The notes under the pieces: model-generated
Told to the model about the DNA's origin: nothing
Database searches by the model: none
The model's input: the letters and a program-made list of their open reading frames with translations, nothing else
NCBI GenBank assembly: GCA_903887375.1
Contig: CAISPN010000099.1
Location: forward strand, 1 to 50,274
From: an uncultured cyanobacterium
GTDB taxonomy: Bacteria > Cyanobacteriota > Cyanobacteriia > Cyanobacteriales > Microcystaceae
DNA: 50,274 bases
Reading direction: 5' to 3'
Shown: positions 43,086 to 50,274 of the stretch, in pieces
Layout of the letters: each line of letters opens with the position of its first letter
Numbering within the stretch: position 1 is the first letter of the stretch
Translations under genes and position numbers: made by a program

Positions 43086-44512
43086 AAATACCGCGTCAAA
43101 TTCTTATTATTCTTTCTGCTGTTGTTGGTTTTATATTTATTGTTATTTTGTTTGGTAGTTTCCAACAAGAGCAAATCCAAGGCGATTTAGAACTATATCA
43201 ATCTAATCTTCTGCTGCAGGCATCAGAGTATAAATTTAAAGATTTTAAACCTGAAGGGGTCTCTTATTTGCGTCAATCCCTTTTTGGTAAAGATCTTTAT
43301 AAGACCACAATAAAACAATATCAACAAGCTATTGATAGCAATATTAAAGCTAGAAATAAAGCTGAAAATAAAAATGAAAATATTCAAGCTACAGATAAGC
43401 TCTATCTTTCTTTAGGAATATTAGAATCTCAACAAGGACAAAATAAAGAGGCTATAGAAAACTGGAGCAAGATCAAAGATAGTAAAAAATATTCTAATCT
43501 AGCTAGGAGTTTTTCTGATGTAAAAAACACTGATAAACCTGTAGAGCTTGAACAAAAGATCAACCAAAACCTTAAAGGTTGGTTTCGTTATTCTGCTCTT
43601 AAGTCACTATATAAACAGCAAAACCGCATTGAAGATCTTAATTTGTTAGAAATTCAACAGCAGCATGATGCTCTCAATGCTCTATTTAAGCTAATAGTAA
43701 TTTCCATAGCACCTATAGCGGGAATAATCTTGGGTATTGGGATTTTGGCTACTATGATTTTAGGATGGGTTAAGAATGGCCCCCCTAGTTTCTCTAATTG
43801 GCAAGTATCTTGGAATTGGGAAATAATTTTGCAGGTCTTTGTAATTGGCTTTTTCTTGCTGAGTCAGGGAGTTGTCTTAGCCTTTTCTCCTTTACTTTTA
43901 AAAGCATTTAGCCTGATAGCACCAGAAAATGATTTGCTCTTACAATCTATCAGGGTTTTGATTACTTATTTTTTGATGGCAACAGTTGGCTTAGGCTTTC
44001 TGTATTTTTCTCTAAAGCCTTATTTACCTCTAGATAGTCAATGGTTTAAATTTGATCTAAAGAGTAATTGGATTGGGCAAGCAATAGCGGGTTATTTAGT
44101 AGCTTTGCCTTTAGTTGTCTTGGTTTCTCTGCTCAATCAACAAATTTGGCAAGGTCAAGGTGGCAGTAACCCCCTATTATTTTTGGCAATTGAAGCGCAA
44201 AATGGCTGGGTAATTTTTATATTTTTTATTACCGCTGCTTTGGCGGCTCCTTTCTATGAAGAAATTCTCTTTCGGGGTTTTCTTTTGCCTTCTTTAACTG
44301 CCTATATGTCAACTTGGAAGGCAATATTGCTCAGCGCTGTAATCTTTGCTTTAGCTCATCTTAATCTTTCAGAAGTATTGCCCTTGAGTGTATTGGGTAT
44401 AATTTTGGGCTTTGTCTATCAGCGCAATCGTAACTTACTTGCTTCTATGCTGCTCCACAGTCTGTGGAATAGTGGAACGCTATTGAGTCTTTTCCTGTTG
44501 GGCAATAGTTGA
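43082..44512 (+). CDS. CPBP family intramembrane metalloprotease
   Basis: The 476-residue protein starts with a membrane anchor, then a soluble alpha-helical region (about 30-200, resembling TPR units: DKLYLSLGILESQQGQNKEA), then about eight helices. The protease motifs are FYEEILFRGFLLP (Glu-Glu-x-x-x-Arg), FALAHLNLSEVLP and LLHSLWNSG. CPBP (Abi) proteases are related to Rce1 and cut within the membrane; substrates here are unknown. It is the last gene of the glycosyltransferase operon. Confidence 0.9.
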   Translation: MKIPRQILIILSAVVGFIFIVILFGSFQQEQIQGDLELYQSNLLLQASEYKFKDFKPEGVSYLRQSLFGKDLYKTTIKQYQQAIDSNIKARNKAENKNENIQATDKLYLSLGILESQQGQNKEAIENWSKIKDSKKYSNLARSFSDVKNTDKPVELEQKINQNLKGWFRYSALKSLYKQQNRIEDLNLLEIQQQHDALNALFKLIVISIAPIAGIILGIGILATMILGWVKNGPPSFSNWQVSWNWEIILQVFVIGFFLLSQGVVLAFSPLLLKAFSLIAPENDLLLQSIRVLITYFLMATVGLGFLYFSLKPYLPLDSQWFKFDLKSNWIGQAIAGYLVALPLVVLVSLLNQQIWQGQGGSNPLLFLAIEAQNGWVIFIFFITAALAAPFYEEILFRGFLLPSLTAYMSTWKAILLSAVIFALAHLNLSEVLPLSVLGIILGFVYQRNRNLLASMLLHSLWNSGTLLSLFLLGNS

Positions 44513-44524
44513 AAAAGTTTTAGA

Positions 44525-45199
44525 TTAGATGCGTTGAAGCAAACTTAAGCCATGTGAATCAGTACCACAGGTGTTGAATAGATTATATTTTTGAGTTAGT
44601 TGCATTACTAATTCAGTTTCCTTGCTACTTGGTTGCCAAGGTTTGGGATTGCCATAGGCATAGAAGGTTTCTACCCCATCGATTCCCAAATCATGGCATC
44701 TGGCAATGAGTTCTTCTGGTGAATGGTTATAGCGAACTGGGTGAGCAAGCACAGCTAAGCCGCCAGCATCATGGATATTCTCAATTACCCTACCAGCTAA
44801 TGCTATATCCCCAGAGGCTCTATCTCCTTGCAAATAAGGTATCAGGGACTCATCGCCGATTGAAAAGCCATAAGCTAGGATATGAACTTCTATATCAATT
44901 AATTGGGCTGTTATTTCCAATCCGCTCCAGAAACGAGGTAAATCAGGGTTATTTTGCTTTTGCAAATAGTTTTGTACAACTTGGTAGGCTTTTATACTAT
45001 GGTGATCTGTAATAGCTAGTCCCTTAAGTCCTATCTCAATTGCCTGCTCAATCAAAGCCAAAGGCTCTAATTTTCCATCGGAGCAGTTGGTATGCATATG
45101 GAAATTGTAGGACTTTGGACAACTATCTACATCAAGTTGGCTCCATACTCTTTTTAGTTCTGTAATGTCTTCTTTAGGCAAGCAGGGCTGGATTCTCAT
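44525..45199 (-). CDS. PHP domain metal-dependent phosphoesterase
   Basis: The 224-residue protein has the PHP metal motifs YNFHMHTNCSDGKLEPL, GLAITDHHSI, AVLAHPVRYNHS and CGTDSHG near the end. Proteins of this type act on 3',5'-bisphosphates, oligonucleotides or related phosphoesters; the exact substrate is not clear. It follows a small hypothetical gene by 31 nt on the same strand. Confidence 0.88.
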   Translation of the reverse strand: MRIQPCLPKEDITELKRVWSQLDVDSCPKSYNFHMHTNCSDGKLEPLALIEQAIEIGLKGLAITDHHSIKAYQVVQNYLQKQNNPDLPRFWSGLEITAQLIDIEVHILAYGFSIGDESLIPYLQGDRASGDIALAGRVIENIHDAGGLAVLAHPVRYNHSPEELIARCHDLGIDGVETFYAYGNPKPWQPSSKETELVMQLTQKYNLFNTCGTDSHGLSLLQRI

Positions 45200-45230
45200 T
45201 ATGAATGGCTATTAGAAGAAGGTGAAAAAT

Positions 45231-45614
45231 TCAAAATATTTCGCTCATGCGGGCTTCTAAAAGTTGAATAAGCTTATCTATGCTATTTTCTGATGGTTCA
45301 CTGAAATTCTCGATTTTGTAGTAAATCAGCTCAATTTCACTCTTGCCAATTGCAATTATAACGATTTCTTCATCTGGGTTGTAGCCATCTAAAATTCCTA
45401 GAATTTCTTGAATTTTAGAATCAACCTTCAAGTTAAGTGTTTCTATTGCTTCTCTATTACAGCGAACAAAATGTGGCCTTGGCAGAAGATCTATACCTAG
45501 ACAATCATTGGATTCTCCCCATTCTTTTCTCAGTGCTAGAGCTAAGTGGCTTAGCTCTGTTTTATTCTGCTGGACAAACTGGTTTAGTAGACGTTTTTGA
45601 TTTGGAATAACCAT
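45231..45614 (-). CDS. Conserved hypothetical protein
   Basis: The 127-residue soluble protein reads VQQNKTELSHLALALRKEWG then DLLPRPHFVRCNREAIETLN and DGYNPDEEIVIIAIGKSEIE. I do not recognise a named domain. The regular alpha/beta composition and lack of repeats suggest a real folded protein. It lies 31 nt upstream of the PHP gene and may be co-transcribed. Confidence 0.6.
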   Translation of the reverse strand: MVIPNQKRLLNQFVQQNKTELSHLALALRKEWGESNDCLGIDLLPRPHFVRCNREAIETLNLKVDSKIQEILGILDGYNPDEEIVIIAIGKSEIELIYYKIENFSEPSENSIDKLIQLLEARMSEIF

Positions 45615-45694
45615 ATAGACAAAATCTCCAAATTCTTGCTAAGAGATTAGTTTCTATGATAGCTAGTAAGTGTTCTGTATATACAAAATGTGCC

Positions 45695-46234
45695 ATGAAT
45701 CGCAAAATTATTTTGGTAACTGGGCCTGCTCGCAGTGGCAAAAGTCAATGGGCTGAAAATTTAGCCAGTAAAACAAACGATAAGGTACTCTATTTAGCTA
45801 CTGGTTATAGAGATCCCCAAGATCCCCAATGGTGTGAAAGGATCTCTATCCACCAACAGCGCCGTTCTAGTCTGTGGAGTACTACAGAAGAGATGATAGA
45901 TATTTGCCCAGTGATTCTCTCTTGTGAGCCTTCGACTTGTCTTTTATTAGATTCACTAGGCTCCTGGGTAGCCAATTTAATAGAGCAAGATGATCAAAAT
46001 TGGCAAGAACATGTCTCTAGATTTTTGCAAACTCTTCAAGATTGCCAAATTAATCTGATTTTAGTGGCTGAAGAAACTGGCTGGGGTGTGGTGCCAGCTT
46101 ATCCAATCGGGAGATTATTTAGAGACAGGCTAGGCGAACTGGTACAAAAAACCGCTCCGCTTTGTGATTCAGTTTATCTTGTCACAGCAGGCCATGCTCT
46201 CAACTTGAGCAAATTAGGAATTTTAATAACCTAG
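45695..46234 (+). CDS. cobU: Adenosylcobinamide kinase / adenosylcobinamide-phosphate guanylyltransferase
   Basis: ATG 45695 gives 179 residues starting KIILVTGPARSGKSQWAENL with the P-loop; the earlier ATG at 45656 adds 13 residues. The motifs VLYLATGYRDPQDPQWCERI, STCLLLDSLGSWVANLI and ILVAEETGWGVVPAYPIGR are typical. CobU phosphorylates adenosylcobinamide and transfers GMP for nucleotide-loop assembly of cobalamin or pseudocobalamin. It overlaps the phosphotransferase gene on the other strand by 12 nt. No cobalamin riboswitch is visible upstream. Confidence 0.9.
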   Translation: MNRKIILVTGPARSGKSQWAENLASKTNDKVLYLATGYRDPQDPQWCERISIHQQRRSSLWSTTEEMIDICPVILSCEPSTCLLLDSLGSWVANLIEQDDQNWQEHVSRFLQTLQDCQINLILVAEETGWGVVPAYPIGRLFRDRLGELVQKTAPLCDSVYLVTAGHALNLSKLGILIT

Positions 46235-47455
46235 CTCTAGCGTATCGTCTAAGAGGCTTTGATTTTCTATAGGGCTAAAGCTTCCCATCTCCATAGCCAT
46301 AGATAGTCCTAATAAAGAAATTTCTGGTGTAAATCTCTTACTATCGCCTAAATTCATCGTCAAAAAAGGACAACAAAATAGAGCCAATTTTAAATATTCT
46401 TGCCAGTTAGGCTCTAGTTGTTGGTGTTGTTGCAATTGCTCAACTAACGGTTTGAGAACGTTGTTAACTTTAGATTTTAAAAAATCTAATCTTATGGGAG
46501 ATGGTATAAAATTATGTTCAACCTCAATAGTATCTCCTTGAATTTGCCAATTTATAGTGAGATTTTTAGCAATCTCATTAGGATAATACATCCAGATAGC
46601 AAAAATATTGTGAAATAGGGGTTTAGTCAGATCCAAAAAGGGAGAATGTCTTCCAGCAAAGGCGGGATCAAAATAGATTAATTGATTTTCTTTTTGCTCA
46701 TAAAATACATTGCCATTGTGAGCATCTCCATGACCGATGATCGATGCTGTAGAATTGTTTGCTGGATTTAAAATTTCTGTTGCTCTATTGACTAAATCTT
46801 CTAAAGTATCAATGTATTTTCGACCATTGATTGTCCATTTAAATTGACATAAATCATCATAGTTCATGATCACTCCAGGTAGTTTAATATCAATATTTTG
46901 ATAAAATTGCTGGAACCTTCCACCAGTTAGACGATGATAAAACAATTGATGAATTGGCGCTTTGCTATGCTCTTGGGCTGAGATAACTTGTAAGCTTTTT
47001 TGGTAAAGTTGCCAAAGCTGCTGGTCTGCCTTGTTTTGAACCTTAGCTATCTTATCTTGTTGGTTTTTTTGATTTGGCTGGTTTTCTAGCTCCCAAACGA
47101 TGTTAAAAAGCGAGGGAGATTCAAAATAATCATAGATTAAAAGCTGTTTTCCCCATTGACTAGAGCGATAAATTGGCTGAATTACTGGATAACCTGCTTC
47201 AGCTAGTATACCGGAATTATAGTACTCATTGATGATACTCTCCGGCTCTATATGGGTTTTGAAAAAGAGTTTACGACCATCTTGAGTAGTTAAAAAACCA
47301 TTAATAGAGTTTAAAGAGACTGCCAGAGGTCTCACCTGAACTGTAGCTATATCAAAAGGAACAAAAGAGCTAAAAAAGTCCTTTAGCTTTTGGTTGGCCT
47401 GTTGGATATTGTGGAACTGGAGTGACTGGATCTCTTGTAGGATCTGGTCTGACAA
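46223..47455 (-). CDS. APH-fold phosphotransferase-like protein
   Basis: The 410-residue protein has the aminoglycoside-phosphotransferase/choline-kinase fold: GFLTTQDGRKLFFKTHIEPE (ATP Lys), HRLTGGRFQQFYQ, then IIGHGDAHNGNVFYE with the catalytic Asp and metal Asn, and YFDPAFAGRHSPFLDLTKPL with the DPxF metal site. The substrate cannot be deduced. It starts 7 nt after hisD and so shares its operon; the link to histidine is unexplained. Confidence 0.82.
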   Translation of the reverse strand: MSDQILQEIQSLQFHNIQQANQKLKDFFSSFVPFDIATVQVRPLAVSLNSINGFLTTQDGRKLFFKTHIEPESIINEYYNSGILAEAGYPVIQPIYRSSQWGKQLLIYDYFESPSLFNIVWELENQPNQKNQQDKIAKVQNKADQQLWQLYQKSLQVISAQEHSKAPIHQLFYHRLTGGRFQQFYQNIDIKLPGVIMNYDDLCQFKWTINGRKYIDTLEDLVNRATEILNPANNSTASIIGHGDAHNGNVFYEQKENQLIYFDPAFAGRHSPFLDLTKPLFHNIFAIWMYYPNEIAKNLTINWQIQGDTIEVEHNFIPSPIRLDFLKSKVNNVLKPLVEQLQQHQQLEPNWQEYLKLALFCCPFLTMNLGDSKRFTPEISLLGLSMAMEMGSFSPIENQSLLDDTLELGY

Positions 47456-47462
47456 AATGGCC

Positions 47463-48770
47463 TCACTTTAACAGGTTATTGCGTTCTCTGATGGACATGG
47501 CATGAGCAGGAAAGCCCTCATACTCAGCCAGTAGTTGAGTTGCACCTTTGAGACTATCAAAACCTTCTTTGGTCAGATAACCAATGCCGGTCCGCTTGAG
47601 AAAATCAAAGACAGAAACTGCTGAATAGGAGCGGGCAAACCCACCAGTTGGCAAAATTGCATTAACGCCAATGCAGTAATTGGCAGTTGGAATTGGGGTA
47701 TAAGGGCCTAGGAGAATCTCACCAGCGTTTTTAATTTTTCCCAAAACACTGATTGGGTCATTTACTAACACCTCTAGATGCTCAGGGGCATATTGGTTAA
47801 TAAAATCAAGTGATTCTTCCAAGCTGTTGGTCAAAATAATACCCCCATAGCTAGATAATCCCTTGAGGCAAAACTCCTTGCGCCAAGCAGGTAAAGTCTC
47901 TAGATATTCCATGACATGTTGAGAGGCTGCTTTAGCTAAAGATTCGCTATGGGTTACTAAAAGAGCTGCTGATTCTGGTCCATGTTCAGCCTCTACTAAA
48001 AGATCGAGGGCTGCTATACGAGGATCTGTTGTTTCATCAGCAAGAATAATTGATTCACTAGGTCCAGCTGGCAATCCAACATCCACTAAGCCATAGAGTA
48101 ATCTTTTGGCTGCTGAACCATAAACATTACAAGGTCCAGTGATTTTATCAACCTTGGGAATAGTTTTGGTCCCTATGGCCATAGATGCTATAGCCTGTAT
48201 TCCCCCTAATTTATATACATTCTCTACTCCAGCCATTCTAGCTGCAACTAAAGAAGCAGGCTCAACTTTACCCTGTTTATCTGGGGGGGTGCATACTATC
48301 ACATGTGGCACTTTGGTAACCTGAGTCGGTACAGCGAGCATGAGCATTACTGAGGGAAATGCTCCTTTTCCTCTGGGGACATAAAGCCCAGCACTGGCAA
48401 TTGGGGTAACTTTTTCACCGGCAAATACCCCAGGAGAGATTTCAGCAAAATGCATCTCCTCCGGCATCTGTCTTTGATGGACTTCCAATATGTTGTTATA
48501 GGCAAGCTCAATAGCTTTTTTGAGCTCGGGATCTATCTCTTGTTCGGCTTGTTCAAATTCTTTGGTAGTGACTTTTAAGTTTTCTCTTGAAGCTTCAGGA
48601 TAGTCAAACTTTCTCACATACTCAACTACACCATCATCACCTCTAGATTTAATTTGAGTAATTACTTCTTGGGCAACGGTAAGAGCATTCTCAATATCTA
48701 GCTCTGCCCTTTTTTTCAGGGTGGACAGTTCTGCGGCGGACAATTGTGACAGTTTGAGGGTTCGGATCAC
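47463..48770 (-). CDS. hisD: Histidinol dehydrogenase
   Basis: The 435-residue zinc enzyme oxidises histidinol to histidine in two NAD-linked steps. It starts GTG 48770 with AGGAGAG 6 nt upstream. The motifs are SAGLYVPRGKGAFPSVMLML, KITGPCNVYGSAAKRLLYGL, VDVGLPAGPSESIILADETT, EAEHGPESAAL, YAPEHLEVLV and TANYCIGVNAILPTGGFARS. Its leader and first two codons lie in a 71-bp repeat that recurs at 49867-49937. Confidence 0.96.
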   Translation of the reverse strand: MIRTLKLSQLSAAELSTLKKRAELDIENALTVAQEVITQIKSRGDDGVVEYVRKFDYPEASRENLKVTTKEFEQAEQEIDPELKKAIELAYNNILEVHQRQMPEEMHFAEISPGVFAGEKVTPIASAGLYVPRGKGAFPSVMLMLAVPTQVTKVPHVIVCTPPDKQGKVEPASLVAARMAGVENVYKLGGIQAIASMAIGTKTIPKVDKITGPCNVYGSAAKRLLYGLVDVGLPAGPSESIILADETTDPRIAALDLLVEAEHGPESAALLVTHSESLAKAASQHVMEYLETLPAWRKEFCLKGLSSYGGIILTNSLEESLDFINQYAPEHLEVLVNDPISVLGKIKNAGEILLGPYTPIPTANYCIGVNAILPTGGFARSYSAVSVFDFLKRTGIGYLTKEGFDSLKGATQLLAEYEGFPAHAMSIRERNNLLK

Positions 48771-48835
48771 AAGCTCTCTCCTATGATGAGCGATCTAGTC
48801 AGGCTTACGATTGTAGCTTAAATATCGCATCTTTT
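48765..48835. repeat. 71-bp direct repeat, copy 1 (hisD leader)
   Basis: This is identical over all 71 bp to 49867-49937. On the minus strand it holds the hisD ribosome-binding site, its GTG start and codon 2. On the plus strand it marks the left boundary of the duplicated PEP-CTERM unit. Confidence 0.93.
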
Positions 48836-48903
48836 CCATCGATCCCATCAATGAATAAATTGTTTAAATCTAGTTTACTTTACACAACGAATCGAAATAT
48901 TAC

Positions 48904-48931
48904 TTGATATAATTAAAGAAATATATATTAT
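48904..48931 (+). promoter_or_regulatory. Candidate promoter for the first PEP-CTERM/fibro-slime gene
   Basis: TTGATA (48904-48909), a 16-nt spacer, then TATTAT (48926-48931). The leader would be about 60 nt. The second copy has a matching pair at 50013-50041. Confidence 0.4.
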
Positions 48932-48997
48932 TTCTTAGTATTAAACAAAAATTATTGGTACATTTCTACCAATAATAAGGAGGCGTGAATAGCAATT

Positions 48998-49774
48998 ATG
49001 TTGAGAACAAATAAATATCTAAAGATAGGGGCTCTTAGTCTTTTAGCTAGCAGCATGGGAATATTGAGCCAAACTAGTTCCGTACTAGCTCATTCCTTAT
49101 TAAAAGTAGCAACAGAATACAAAAATTCTGCCAGCGGCGCAGATTTTAAAAATTACGATGATGACCAAGTAGTGTCCGGATTATTCCAAAATTGGTTGAG
49201 TTCCAATGGTCTTCCCATGGTTTCTGATTTGGGCAAAACCTACGGTGGTCCTTCTGGTCCTATAACTCAGTACGATCAAGTTACTCAAGAAGCTTATTGG
49301 TGGGAAAATGAAGTAGGTCCTCTCAATACTCCTTTAACAAAGGTTACTGTAGCTGGCATTGAAGGATTAGGGATTTCTTTTCCTAAAAATTTTTATCCAA
49401 CTGGCAGCAACAATGATAGTACTGAAATGGCGGCAGCTCACTGGCAGATAGATCTAGATATTCATAATCTCAATAAAAACCATTTGATCTTTGCTATGCA
49501 CGCAGATGATGATGCCTTGGCATATGTTGATGGTGAACTTTTTATTGATGATGGTGGTACTCATGCTATGTCAGTTCCTGCAGCTATAGGACAAAAAGAC
49601 CTTAGTGTTGGCGAACATACCCTAGATATTTTCTTTGCTGATCGTTATCCAGTTCAAGCGGGTATAGAGTTTTCTTATGTAGTGACTCCTGAACCAATTA
49701 ACTGCGTTGGTGCATTTTTAGCTTTGGGTCTTGGTGCTTTTGTAAAGAAGAAAACAAATTCAAAAATCAGATAG
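48998..49774 (+). CDS. PEP-CTERM protein with fibro-slime-like domain
   Basis: The 258-residue protein has a signal peptide (GALSLLASSMGILSQTSSVL, cleavage after LA near residue 31), then a domain whose end DDDALAYVDGELFIDDGGTH, DLSVGEHTLDIFFADRY and a terminal strand match the fibro-slime/PA14-like beta-sandwich (DxDxxxFxDGxLxxDxGGxH ... LxxGxHxLxxFxxxR). The C terminus is an exosortase signal: TPEP, a short hydrophobic run and KKKTNSKIR. The surface protein is probably an adhesin or sheath component. GGAGGCG upstream is a good RBS. It is followed by a terminator and a closely related gene. Confidence 0.85.
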   Translation: MLRTNKYLKIGALSLLASSMGILSQTSSVLAHSLLKVATEYKNSASGADFKNYDDDQVVSGLFQNWLSSNGLPMVSDLGKTYGGPSGPITQYDQVTQEAYWWENEVGPLNTPLTKVTVAGIEGLGISFPKNFYPTGSNNDSTEMAAAHWQIDLDIHNLNKNHLIFAMHADDDALAYVDGELFIDDGGTHAMSVPAAIGQKDLSVGEHTLDIFFADRYPVQAGIEFSYVVTPEPINCVGAFLALGLGAFVKKKTNSKIR

Positions 49775-49790
49775 TTTTTTTCAATTTGCT

Positions 49791-49827
49791 ATATACAGTG
49801 AGTTAAATTATCCCTGTATATTTTTTT
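49791..49827 (+). terminator. Terminator after the first PEP-CTERM gene
   Basis: ATATACAG (49791-49798) pairs with CTGTATAT (49814-49821), 8 bp perfect, around a 15-nt loop, and the T-run continues to 49827. The AT-rich stem makes it weak. Confidence 0.55.
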
Positions 49828-49866
49828 ACACAAATTTAAAAATCTCAGAAAAACCTCCAATGTCCA

Positions 49867-49937
49867 GATCACAAGCTCTCTCCTATGATGAGCGATCTAG
49901 TCAGGCTTACGATTGTAGCTTAAATATCGCATCTTTT
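49867..49937. repeat. 71-bp direct repeat, copy 2
   Basis: This perfect copy of 48765-48835, 1,102 bp downstream, lies in the 335-nt gap between the two PEP-CTERM genes. It has the hisD start context on the minus strand, but the frame there runs only about 27 codons and does not resemble HisD. Confidence 0.93.
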
Positions 49938-50012
49938 TTATCTATCTTATTTCTTATTAATGTATAAATTATGTAAAATTAAATTATTTTACATAACAAA
50001 TTGACATATTAC

Positions 50013-50041
50013 TTGACATTTCAGAATAAACAAGATATCCT
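50013..50041 (+). promoter_or_regulatory. Candidate promoter for the second PEP-CTERM gene
   Basis: A perfect TTGACA (50013-50018), a 17-nt spacer and TATCCT (50036-50041). The position relative to the ATG matches the first copy. Confidence 0.45.
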
Positions 50042-50109
50042 GTTATGCATGATAGGTGTTTTTTTTGATAGTATATTTTTACTAACAGTGAGGAGCGTAA
50101 ATAGCAATT

Positions 50110-50274
50110 ATGTTGAAAACAAGTAAATATCTGAGCGCAGGCGCTCTTTGTCTTTTGGCTACCACTATGGGAATGTTTAGCCAAACCAACTCTGTACTTG
50201 CTGATTCCATGGTAAAAGGAACAGAATACAAAAATTCTGCCAGTGGCGCAGATTTTAAAAATTACGATGATGAC
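50110..50274 (+). CDS. Second PEP-CTERM/fibro-slime paralogue, cut by window edge
   Basis: The open frame from ATG 50110 runs off the window after 55 codons. It begins MLKTSKYLSAGALCLLATTM with a signal peptide, and the next residues TEYKNSASGADFKNYDDD are identical to the first copy. GTGAGGAG precedes the ATG. It is a tandem paralogue of the 48,998 gene; more copies may follow. Confidence 0.85.
   Translation, partial: MLKTSKYLSAGALCLLATTMGMFSQTNSVLADSMVKGTEYKNSASGADFKNYDDD

Noticed and set aside
45600-45694. Cobalamin riboswitch upstream of cobU
   Set aside because: No B12-box-like sequence, and the gap is under 100 nt.
49801-49872. A duplicated hisD start on the minus strand of repeat copy 2
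   Set aside because: After GTG-ATC the frame differs from HisD and stops within about 27 codons.

Overview
This window is chromosomal DNA from an AT-rich cyanobacterium. The lineage call rests on NdhM of the photosynthetic NDH-1 complex, an IctB-family protein, a GuaB3-type IMP dehydrogenase homologue, DUF3493 and DUF3747 proteins, a LexA with its SOS cleavage residues, and a cyanoexosortase with PEP-CTERM substrates. The species cannot be named from the sequence. Many genes use GTG or TTG starts. I noticed only one copy of the cyanobacterial HIP1 octamer GCGATCGC.

Layout. 1-3.6 kb: the tail of an MDR-type dehydrogenase, a decayed piece of an FAD monooxygenase, then an envelope cluster (PEP-CTERM protein, secreted protein, L,D-transpeptidase, secreted repeat protein). 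3.6-19.8 kb: dense housekeeping genes (rRNA methyltransferase, lexA, a cobA-hemD fusion, pabB, smpB, ictB, aroK, prmA, serA, guaB3, truB, tsaD, rfbB, thrB, DUF3493). 19.86-21.3 kb: an accessory island. It starts at the 5' half of a tRNA-Thr(CGU) gene broken in its anticodon loop, holds two Uma2 nuclease remnants and an intact VapBC-like toxin-antitoxin pair, and finishes with an array ending in TGTACA that looks like the end of a Tn7-like, type V-K CRISPR-associated transposon. 21.6-28.7 kb: small stress proteins, a DUF362 protein, inorganic pyrophosphatase, ndhM, a PP2C phosphatase, and an HpsJ-like/cyanoexosortase A pair. 28.7-38.6 kb: typA, a TIGR03943/permease pair, a calcium-type P-ATPase, a DUF3747 lipoprotein, aroC, rpsP-khpA and a STAS protein. 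38.6-48.8 kb: csaB, two GT39-like membrane glycosyltransferases, a CPBP protease, a PHP protein, cobU, an APH-fold kinase and hisD. 48.8-50.27 kb: tandem PEP-CTERM/fibro-slime genes, the second cut by the window edge.

How it fits together. The cyanoexosortase (27.1-28.7 kb), fused here to what is normally a separate partner protein, should process the PEP-CTERM proteins at 0.9 kb and 49-50 kb. With csaB, rfbB, the GT39-like enzymes and the L,D-transpeptidase this gives an envelope theme among otherwise ordinary metabolism. The two parts most worth a second look are the decayed CAST-like island at a broken tRNA, and a 71-bp perfectly conserved repeat carrying the hisD leader that flanks a tandemly duplicated PEP-CTERM gene.
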